The translations under genes were made by a program, and so were the position numbers. Of a stretch of 64,000 nt of DNA, positions 29,132 to 35,846 are shown piece after piece. The notes under the pieces are model-generated. The model was not told where the DNA came from, ran no database searches, and saw only the letters and a program-made list of their open reading frames with translations. Numbering within the stretch: position 1 is the first letter of the stretch; every line of letters starts with the position of its first letter. The DNA comes from Candidatus Binatia bacterium (GTDB lineage: Bacteria; Desulfobacterota; Binatia; HRBIN30): the NCBI GenBank assembly GCA_026004215.1, contig BPIR01000004.1, positions 124,001 to 188,000 of the forward strand. Direction: 5' to 3'.

Positions 29132-29773
29132 CGGTCAGATCGCTGAGGGGGCGTTGCCGCCGCACCGCCTCGTTTGGGAAATACCGAAGACTAGCTGGAG
29201 TTTCAGCCGCGCCGATAGCGCGAGCGCAACTTTACCCGCCCGACCGCTCCCTCTCCTCAACCACGCGCTGCTGCCGGAATTCGCCTCGCACTGGGGGGGC
29301 GATTCCGCGAATCGTCGCGGAAGAAATGCATTTCGAGCACGGATGGGGGATGCCAAGCGCTCTTTTCCAATCGGTACTTACGGCTGCAGCCGCCGATTTG
29401 GATCGCCCTCTCTGGGAACGGCTGAACGCGCGTGGCAGACCCTGATCCTCCGTGCCGTGCCGGCGAAAAGCCGCGACCCGAGCGAGAAGGCGTTGAAGGC
29501 GGGCAACGTTGCCCTTGGTCGTGGCCCCTGAGGACGTCCCGGTTGCACGGCGCCTCCAGCCTTCGTGGCACTTGCGCATCATGTTTACGGCCACTCTTGA
29601 GTGAACCTAGTGCACTTGCCCGACCTTGTTTGCCATTTGAGCGCATTGACCAACTTCTTTTGAGGTTGGCCAACTTGAGGAAACCTAGCGCACCTCCCTG
29701 GCCTTGTTTGCATACCCGCCGAATTCCCCGGTGCACCCACCCTCCACCCCTGCCCTGCACATCCGGCCATAAC
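29132..29773. other. Gene-free gap with a short direct repeat
   Basis: No convincing gene is seen. An imperfect direct repeat of about 28 bases occurs near 29608 and 29682 (CCTAG(T/C)GCAC...CCTTGTTTGC), and GTTGGCCAAC is a perfect 10-bp palindrome between the copies. Open frames on either strand have no protein-like features. Confidence 0.5.
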
Positions 29774-29919
29774 GTGGGTGTCCGTTTTGTTTGCAAAAAG
29801 TGGGCACAAAAACACAAAAAGTGGGTGTCCATTTTGTTGGGTGCTCCCTATAACCTGGGTGTCCATTTTGTTCGGGGCATGTCATCAGCCGGGAGAATGC
29901 CCCGGAGCCGCGGCGCGTC

Positions 29920-29944
29920 GTAGGGGCGGCCCGTGTGGCTGCCC
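29920..29944 (+). repeat. REP-type hairpin (GTAG family)
   Basis: GTAG is followed by the stem GGGCGGCC/GGCTGCCC around a CGTGT loop, with one G-T wobble. A second GGCTGCCC half follows. It belongs to the same family as the perfect copy at 30319. Confidence 0.8.
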
Positions 29945-30138
29945 GCCGCCCTGGTGGCTGCCCCTGGCGTTGCACCCTGATCATTAAGGTGGGTGTACCG
30001 CTTTGCAGCCCACAAAAAGTGGGCACAAAAACACAAAAAGTGGGTGTCCATTTTGTTGGGTGCTCCCTATAACCTGGGTGTCCATTTTGTTCGGGGCATG
30101 TCATCAGCCGGGAGAATGCCCCGGAGCCGTGGCCCGTC

Positions 30139-30164
30139 GTAGGGGCGGCTCCGTGTGGCTGCCC
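30139..30164 (+). repeat. REP-type hairpin (GTAG family)
   Basis: This is the equivalent of the hairpin at 29920 in the second 219-bp unit. The 5' GTAG is retained; the stem is slightly degraded (GGGCGGCT against GGCTGCCC). Confidence 0.75.
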
Positions 30165-30318
30165 GCGGCCCTCGTGGCTGCCCCTCGTCTTGCACCCTGA
30201 TCATAAGGTGGGTGTCCCGCTTTGCAGCCCACAAAAAGTGGGTGTCCATTTTGCTGCACATTTTGCTGCATTTTGCTGCGGGGCGCGCGCTGTCACCCGG
30301 CAGAATGCCCCGCACCCC

Positions 30319-30343
30319 GTAGGGGCAGCCCTTGTGGCTGCCC
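30319..30343 (+). repeat. Perfect REP element (GTAG + 8-bp hairpin)
   Basis: GTAG is followed directly by a perfect 8-bp stem (GGGCAGCC/GGCTGCCC) closing a CTTGT loop. A 5' GTAG next to an imperfect palindrome is the defining layout of REP elements mobilised by RAYT transposases, and a RAYT gene is present at 55663-56664. Confidence 0.88.
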
Positions 30344-30360
30344 GCGACCCTCGTGGCTGC

Positions 30361-31725
30361 TCAGTGCCCCGCGCGCGACATTGAAGTGGGTGTCCCCATG
30401 GTGCCATTGTCGGGTCCACCCTGTCGCGTGCTGAAGCCCAGATCTAGCGAGTACATCTGAGAGTAGTTTACACCTAGCTGAAGAGTGGCACCCTCGTCCG
30501 CGAGCTGCACGAGTACGACGAGAGGCCATGTCCCCACATTCAGCTCGGCTTGCCCGGTTCCGCTCCAACTATCTTCTGCCGCCCTGGCGGTGATCGTCAG
30601 CGTGGCGTTGGCGAATCTGGCAGGTAGCGGTCCTGCGAGTTCGGTCAGGCCTGCGCGAACGGCTTTGCAAAGGATGTTCACCGGATCGCAGGAAAACGCC
30701 GGCACTTGCAGTGCGCCGCGAATGGTGCCGTACACCAAAGCACGCGACAAGCTGAAGGCAAGGTCGGCGCTCCCTTCCATAAATGCGGCCAGAGTGGCGT
30801 AACCACGGAGCAGCATGCCAATCGGTGGTTGGTTCCCCTGAAAACGCCCGCGCAGGCCGGCGACGGGGAAGCCGAGCACTTGAGCCGTGCCGCCACGAAT
30901 ATCGAAGTTGTACGGGTGCTGATACCCGAGGCCCAGATCGGCGACGCGAAAGAACTCGCCTCGGATTGAAACACACTCTAAACCTGCATCAATGCACAAG
31001 GTGGCGCGAGTGCCAACGTAGATCAAGAACGGATCGCGATCGCAGATATGTTCCAGGCGGACCACCAAATCGCGGCCCGCTTTGAGCCGCACGGGCACGA
31101 CCGGCGGCGTGATTGTAATGCCCTCGCCGCGGATATTGCCGAGCGTTAGGTCCACGCGGTTGAATCCACAGCTTTCCACCCCAAACTCGCCGATGAACGA
31201 AGGCTGATCCGTGAATGGGAAGCGACAAACAACCCGACCATGGAAACGGCTTGCCGCGCAGTCGTACTGGCCGTCAATCTCTACGAACGATATGCTGGGG
31301 GTCACGTAGCCGGCGAGTCCGCGCATTCGGACCAACCGAGGGCAGTCGTCGGCACCGAAGCGTACGACTGCTTCCAGTCGCGCCAATTCGGAGACCCCGG
31401 GCGAGCCGACGAAGGCGATTGCCTGGAGGTCTACCGAGTCCGCTCCGATCACAACGGATCGGGTGCCCAAAATGAAGGGAAAGCCGGGCAGGTCGCTGAA
31501 AAGCGCGGACCCAGGTAGAGGACCCAGCCGGCCCTCGATCCCCATTACGTCGAAGGCCAGTGTGGCATCGCGGACAACGGCAACCGGCCTGGTCTTCGAG
31601 GGCAGGAGTAAATCGCCCTGAGTGTACAGCCGCGGCACGGCACCAGTACGGAGATCCACGTCGTTCGAGAACTGCACCAGGTCATTCACCCGCAAGAAAA
31701 CGGACACCCACTTTTTCCAGGCCAC
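30361..31725 (-). CDS. Hypothetical protein; open frame reads into repeats at both ends (likely gene fragment)
   Basis: The 454-residue frame has normal coding composition in its interior, with beta-rich, secreted-looking sequence (VVRFGADDCPRLVRMRG, HGRVVCRFPF, VRLEHICDRDPFLIYVGTR) and several cysteines. I recognise no family. The first residues (AWKKWVSVFL, GTG start) are encoded by a repeat core at 31702-31711, and the last (MGTPTSM) by an inverted core at 30386-30395. The natural start and stop therefore appear to have been lost or replaced. No ribosome-binding site or ATG is found near the 5' end. It is best treated as a truncated gene or remnant kept between inverted repeat cores, possibly untranslated. 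An intact gene with a cryptic start is less likely. Confidence 0.5.
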   Translation of the reverse strand: MAWKKWVSVFLRVNDLVQFSNDVDLRTGAVPRLYTQGDLLLPSKTRPVAVVRDATLAFDVMGIEGRLGPLPGSALFSDLPGFPFILGTRSVVIGADSVDLQAIAFVGSPGVSELARLEAVVRFGADDCPRLVRMRGLAGYVTPSISFVEIDGQYDCAASRFHGRVVCRFPFTDQPSFIGEFGVESCGFNRVDLTLGNIRGEGITITPPVVPVRLKAGRDLVVRLEHICDRDPFLIYVGTRATLCIDAGLECVSIRGEFFRVADLGLGYQHPYNFDIRGGTAQVLGFPVAGLRGRFQGNQPPIGMLLRGYATLAAFMEGSADLAFSLSRALVYGTIRGALQVPAFSCDPVNILCKAVRAGLTELAGPLPARFANATLTITARAAEDSWSGTGQAELNVGTWPLVVLVQLADEGATLQLGVNYSQMYSLDLGFSTRQGGPDNGTMGTPTSMSRAGH

Positions 31726-32052
31726 GAAACGGCACGAAACGGGACACCCACGTTAGGGTCAAACAGCACGAAACAGGAGCATGAAACAGATGAAACAGCG
31801 ACGGAACAGGACGAAACAGGACACCCACTTTATCGGCGGGGCGTGCAGCGTGGCTTTTCACAGGTAGGAAGTCGGTATTGGAGCCCCGCTCTTACCAATT
31901 GATGACTGCCGCCCGGCCTAGCTGCTCGGCAATTGCCCGGCGCAAGCAGTGCGCCGTGCTGTGAGGACAACAAAAGGGACACCCACTTTCTGCCGCACGC
32001 AACAAAATGGACACCCACTTCTTGCGACGCGCCCACGAAACGGGACACCCAC
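31702..32052. repeat. Cluster R3: GGACACCCAC cores (plus orientation)
   Basis: Exact cores start at 31702, 31742, 31819, 31977, 32009 and 32043, with a GGACACCCAT variant at 32155. Spacers are rich in ACGAAACAG and AAACAG units, and two copies have the extended flank ACAAAATGGACACCCAC seen inverted in R2 and R4. No separate gene lies in the gap 31726-32300. Confidence 0.92.
31788..31939. repeat. Duplicate of the 3' end and downstream flank of the adjacent hydrolase gene
   Basis: About 150 bases here recur at about 32180-32319: GAAACAGCG, CCCACTTTATCGGCGG, GTAGGAAGTCGGT, GATGACTGC and GCTCGGCAATTGCCCG appear in the same order with small indels, 380-386 bases apart. The right copy includes the last codons of the hydrolase gene (stop at 32301). 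The left copy is a non-coding remnant of that gene end, showing that segmental duplication here carries coding sequence with it. Confidence 0.85.
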
Positions 32053-32300
32053 GTTAGGATCGGGCGCGCGAGGTCAGGGGGGGAGGCACAAGTGCTGCGC
32101 CTACGGGCCGCGCCACCATTCCGGCGGGTGAGAGCGCGTGTCCTCTGACAAAATGGACACCCATTCTTTGTATGTCATGAAACAGCGTCGAACAGCATGA
32201 AACAGGTCACCCACTTTATCGGCGGCGGGCAGGGTGGCTTTGCCGGCGTAGGAAGTCGGTGTTGGACACTCGCCCTTGCCAATCTGATGACTGCGGCACG

Positions 32301-33107
32301 CTAGCTCGGCAATTGCCCGAGGAAGTCGAGCACCACGTGGTTGAAGGCGGAGGGATTTTCGATGTTCGAGATGTGGCCGGCCTTTTCGATCACCACGAGT
32401 TTCGCTCCTGCAATCCGCTGGGCCAAATCTTCTGCCAAGGGAAGCGGGGTCACACGGTCCTCCCGACCGACGACGACGAGAGCCGGGCAGCGAACCTTAG
32501 GCAAATGCTCGCTCCCATCGAACTCGAAGGTCGCACGTGCTGCCCGCAGGTAAGCGGTCCGATCGTTTTTTGCCACCTGCTCGATCATGTACTCGCGCAT
32601 GGCGACGTCCACGCCTTCGGAAAACGCATTGGTGATGCGCTCGCGCGCAATCTCGGGCATGCTTTGGCCCTCCATGCGCTCGAGTGCCAAGCGAGCCATC
32701 TCTCGCGCTGCCTCGGGCAGGCGGCCAAACGTGTCCGCCAGCACCAGCGAGGCAACGACCAGCGGAAAATCGAACGCGATTTGCTGGGCAACGACTCCCC
32801 CCATAGAGAGGCCGACGAAATGCGCCCGTTCGATGCCTAGGTTGCGCGTCAGCCGGATGACGTCGCGGGCCATGTCCGCAACGGTAAAGTCAGTAGCCGG
32901 CCGAGAGGATAGTCCGTGGCCGCGCAAGTCGAGGACCACCGTCGGGTACGAACCGCTGAACCAGGGCACTTGGAAAAGCCACTGGCGCCGGTCGCCGCCG
33001 AGACCGTGCAAAAACACCACTGGTGACCGACCTGGTTTCCAGGGCGGCGTGAAGTCGTAGAGCTCGTAGTACAACGAAATCCCATCACCAACGTCGACGT
33101 GCGGCAT
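32301..33107 (-). CDS. Alpha/beta hydrolase (enol-lactonase/esterase type)
   Basis: The 268-residue cytoplasmic protein starts at ATG 33107, seven bases after AGGAG; the frame upstream to 33251 is not family-like. The oxyanion region is FLHGLGG, the nucleophile elbow GLSMGG (S101), the acid D217 in VVGREDRVT and the base H245 in KAGHISNIE, giving a complete catalytic triad. It resembles 3-oxoadipate enol-lactone hydrolases and related carboxylesterases, but the substrate cannot be assigned. It is divergent from the thiolase-fold gene at 33227 across 119 bases, which hints at a shared catabolic theme. Confidence 0.9.
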   Translation of the reverse strand: MPHVDVGDGISLYYELYDFTPPWKPGRSPVVFLHGLGGDRRQWLFQVPWFSGSYPTVVLDLRGHGLSSRPATDFTVADMARDVIRLTRNLGIERAHFVGLSMGGVVAQQIAFDFPLVVASLVLADTFGRLPEAAREMARLALERMEGQSMPEIARERITNAFSEGVDVAMREYMIEQVAKNDRTAYLRAARATFEFDGSEHLPKVRCPALVVVGREDRVTPLPLAEDLAQRIAGAKLVVIEKAGHISNIENPSAFNHVVLDFLGQLPS

Positions 33108-33226
33108 CGTTCGTCTCCTGGTCGTGAGTCGGTTGGCAAGAGACCACAAGAGCCCGAAGCCGACAAGGGTGGTAAACCTACGCCCCCCTTTTGTCATCGG
33201 CGCTATCGTGGCACCCTGGGGCTTCG

Positions 33227-34408
33227 ATGCATTCGTTACGCGGCAAAGCATGCATTGTAGGCCTCGGGATTACCCCCCAAGGCAAGGTATTCCACACCAA
33301 CCATGTGGGTTTCGCCGTGGAAGCCGTGCAGCTTGCCTTGGCCGATGCGGGCTTGAGCAAGAACGACATTGACGGCCTGCTGCTGAATCCAGGTTTGAGT
33401 TGGGGTGAGGCGAGCATGGGCTCATTCCAACTGCAGCAGGCACTGGGGCTGAAGAACCTGACTCTCTCAGCAACCATGAATCTCGGCGGGGCGACTGCCG
33501 GCGCAATGGTGGCGCATGCGGCAGAAGCGATCGCTAATGGCCGTTGCTCCACAGTGGCGTGCGTGTTTTCCGATGCGCCGCTCAAGCCGCCGAAGCGACC
33601 ACAGACCTCGATCCAAGAACGGCCGTCGGGCTCAGCGAATACATACGCGTTTGCGCGCGGCTTCGAGGCTGCCTACGGCTTTTTCGGTATCCCGGCCCAG
33701 TACGCCATGATCGCGCGGCGGTACATGCACGTTTATGGCCTCACCCAGGATCACCTCGGCGCTGTGGCCGTCGCCCAGCGCCAGTGGGCGAATCGCAACC
33801 CACTGGCGCAGTACTACGACCGGCCGCTGACACTCTCGGAGTACCACGCGTCCCGCTGGATCGTCGAACCGTTCCATTTGTACGACTGCTGCCTGGTCTC
33901 CAACGGCGGCCTGGCGGTTATTTTAACGAGCGCGGAGCGCGCCCGAGATTTGCGCCAGCCACCGGTATATGTACTGGGCGTCGGCCAAGGTCATCCGGGC
34001 GGCGATCCGGTGGACACGCTATCCACGGGCGCGCCACTCGCAGCCCGACAGGCGCTTTCGATGGCCGGAATCAGCCTGGCGGAAGTGAACGTGGTGGAGC
34101 TTTACGATTGCTACACTTTCACGGTCATTGTTTCACTCGAGGACTACGGCTTCGTGGGAAAAGGCGAAGCTGGACCGTTTGTTGCGGCGGGACACACTGC
34201 CCCGGGGGGCCGACTCCCGGTGAATACGGGCGGCGGCCAACTTTCCTCCTTTTATATGTGGGGCATGACGCCGCTGTCGGAGGCCGTGATCCAGCTGCGT
34301 GGCCAAGGTGGCGCCCGCCAGGTGCCGGATGCCACCGTTGCCTTGGTCAGCGGCAATGGCGGGGTGTTGTCCACGCACTCTACGACAATCCTCGGCAGGG
34401 AGCGTTGA
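33227..34408 (+). CDS. Thiolase-fold protein (SCP-x/DitF-Ltp2 type), probably without the nucleophilic cysteine
   Basis: The 393-residue protein starts at ATG 33227 (MHSLRGKACIVG). It has the thiolase-superfamily layout: AVEAVQLALADAGLSKNDID, NLGGATAGAMVAHAAEAI where thiolases carry the nucleophilic Cys, VELYDCYTF, then NTGGGQLSSFYMWG and EAVIQLRGQGGARQV at the C-terminus. The expected Cys is replaced within GGATAG, as in Ltp2-type aldolases and benzylsuccinate-pathway BbsB-like proteins that need a Zn-ribbon partner. Such a partner is encoded three bases downstream. Likely reaction: carbon-carbon bond cleavage or formation on an acyl-CoA; substrate unknown. Confidence 0.85.
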   Translation: MHSLRGKACIVGLGITPQGKVFHTNHVGFAVEAVQLALADAGLSKNDIDGLLLNPGLSWGEASMGSFQLQQALGLKNLTLSATMNLGGATAGAMVAHAAEAIANGRCSTVACVFSDAPLKPPKRPQTSIQERPSGSANTYAFARGFEAAYGFFGIPAQYAMIARRYMHVYGLTQDHLGAVAVAQRQWANRNPLAQYYDRPLTLSEYHASRWIVEPFHLYDCCLVSNGGLAVILTSAERARDLRQPPVYVLGVGQGHPGGDPVDTLSTGAPLAARQALSMAGISLAEVNVVELYDCYTFTVIVSLEDYGFVGKGEAGPFVAAGHTAPGGRLPVNTGGGQLSSFYMWGMTPLSEAVIQLRGQGGARQVPDATVALVSGNGGVLSTHSTTILGRER

Positions 34409-34410
34409 GC

Positions 34411-34830
34411 GTGCCAGAACCGACCGCAAAACCCTTACCGCCACAAACACCGGAATGGGCCCCATTCTTCGAAGCCGCCGCCCGTGGAGTGCTGGGCGTT
34501 CCGCGCTGCCAGAACTGCGGTGCCTTTCGTTTTCCCCCGCGGCCCGTGTGCCCGGAGTGCCTGGCGACGAACTTCGCGTGGGAGAGCGTGAGTGGCCGGG
34601 GAGAGGTATGGAGCTACGTCGTGATGCATCAGGTTTACCACCCGGCCTTTGCTGCCGAAGTGCCATATGCCGTTGTGTTGGTGCGACTGGTGGAAGGCCC
34701 GAAAATCGTGAGTCGGCTGCTGGATGTTGCCCCGGGCGAGATTCGGATTGGAATGCCCGTCATCGCGACCTTCGTGCTCGTGGGGGGTGGGATATACCTC
34801 CCCATGTTTCGCCTCGCGAACCCGGTGTGA
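34411..34830 (+). CDS. Zn-ribbon/OB-fold acyl-CoA-binding partner (DUF35 family)
   Basis: The 139-residue protein has a rubredoxin-like zinc ribbon (CQNC at 33-36, CPEC at 47-50) and then an OB-fold (GRGEVWSYVVMHQVYHPAFA, PYAVVLVRLVEGPKIVSRLL). DUF35 proteins form complexes with cysteine-less thiolase-fold subunits, closing the active site over the acyl-CoA, as in Ltp2-DUF35 aldolase and BbsAB. Start is GTG 34411, just after the preceding TGA; TTG 34405 is a possible overlap start. Together with the upstream gene it should form one heteromeric enzyme. Confidence 0.88.
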   Translation: MPEPTAKPLPPQTPEWAPFFEAAARGVLGVPRCQNCGAFRFPPRPVCPECLATNFAWESVSGRGEVWSYVVMHQVYHPAFAAEVPYAVVLVRLVEGPKIVSRLLDVAPGEIRIGMPVIATFVLVGGGIYLPMFRLANPV

Positions 34831-34944
34831 GTCAAGAGCAGCTCATCAACTGATCCGGAGATTTGGCCCCCCCGAGGTGCGAAATCGTGAGCAGTGCGGG
34901 TAACAACCCGTCAACCGTGGGCGAGAAAGCATGGATCCCGAAAA

Positions 34945-35498
34945 GTGGGTGTCCATTTTGTCGGGGACAGGCGCTGTCGCCCGGCAGAGCGGCCTCCACA
35001 GCGCGTAGGGGCAGCCCCTGTGCCTGTCCCCTCCTGTGCCCCTGAGATTGCAGCCCGTCGAGGGAGGCATTGTGCCTTCCCGTGGCCTTGCACATCGGAC
35101 CATAGTGTGGGTGTCCCGTTTTGTGGGTGGGCCGCAATAAGTGGGTGTCCATTTTGTTTTGTTGGCCGCACAGGTGGGTGTTCGTTTTGTTGGGCGCCCT
35201 AAAAAGTGGGTGTCCATGTTGTTCACGCCCCTGAGATTCCAGCCCGTCGAGGCAGGCATTGTGCCTTCCCGTGGCCTTGCACATCGGACCATAGTGTGGG
35301 TGTCCCGTTTCGTGGGTGCCGTTTCGTGGGTGGGCGCAAAAAGTGGGTGTCCATTTTGTTGTGCATTTTGTTGTGGGTCCCCTGGGGCATGGTGGCGCGG
35401 GCCATACGGGCGCCCTTGTGGCTGCCCCCGCCGCAAAAAGTGGGTGTCCCGTATTGGATTCCTTGTGGCTGCCCCCCGGCCGCAAAAAGTGGGTGTCC
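34945..35498. repeat. Cluster R4: eight GTGGGTGTCC cores (minus orientation)
   Basis: Exact cores start at 34945, 35107, 35141, 35206, 35296, 35343, 35440 and 35489, with a GTGGGTGTTC variant near 35173. Within the cluster an 85-90 base block (CCTGAGATT...CCCGTCGAGG...CACATCGGACCATAGTGTG) occurs at 35041 and again at 35230. A pair ending GTCCCGTATTGGATT occurs at 35440 and 35489. A degenerate GTAG hairpin is at 35005-35033. No gene is evident in 34831-35590. Confidence 0.93.
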
Positions 35499-35590
35499 CG
35501 TATTGGATTCTGCGCTCCTGGATCCCGCGGGGCGGTGACTGGACAGCCAAGAGCAAATTCACTAGCAGGGCTACGCTGTTGTGATGGCGC

Positions 35591-35663
35591 GCTGGCGTAG
35601 CTCAGTCGGCAGAGCAACTGATTCGTAATCAGTAGGTCGGGAGTTCGACTCTCCCCGCCAGCT
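35591..35663 (+). tRNA. tRNA-Thr (anticodon CGT)
   Basis: A 73-base cloverleaf is complete. The acceptor stem is GCTGGCG/CGCCAGC with T as discriminator, the D-arm GCTC...GAGC, the anticodon stem ACTGA/TCAGT with loop TTCGTAA (anticodon CGT), and the T-arm contains GTTCGACTC. No CCA is encoded. It follows repeat cluster R4 by about 90 bases and marks the left end of a gene block with no repeat cores. Confidence 0.97.
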
Positions 35664-35846
35664 TTTCTCGGCCTCACCCGAAGACCGGGGTGCAAGCGGA
35701 GGGTTTTGCCACAGGATGGATGCGGCCAAGCTGCCCCTGTGGCCGGCCCCGTATGCCCCGGCGGCTCGCCGCGAAAGCATTGGCACTTGCTGTTGCGGCT
35801 TCTCCATGTCTCCGCGGCCCAACGCGGAGCACGTGGCCGCACTGCC

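Larger units (their letters stand above)
29794..30231. repeat. Two tandem 219-bp units inside R2
   Basis: The sequence beginning CAAAAAGTGGGCACAAAAAC at 29794 recurs at 30013 and its first part again at 30232, each time 219 bases apart. Each unit contains the GGACACCCAC-family cores, GGGCATGTCATCAGCCGGGA and one GTAG hairpin. Copies differ by scattered substitutions and compensating one-base indels, so the duplication is not brand new. Confidence 0.92.
29774..30395. repeat. Cluster R2: GTGGGTGTCC cores (minus orientation)
   Basis: Exact cores start at 29774, 29821, 30040, 30208, 30238 and 30386. One-base variants are CTGGGTGTCC at 29855 and 30074 and GTGGGTGTAC near 29989. Most are preceded by AAAA and followed by CATTTTGTT, so this cluster shares a longer flank with clusters R3 and R4. 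All point the same way, opposite to R1. The last core lies inside the 3' end of the open frame at 30361-31725. Confidence 0.93.
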
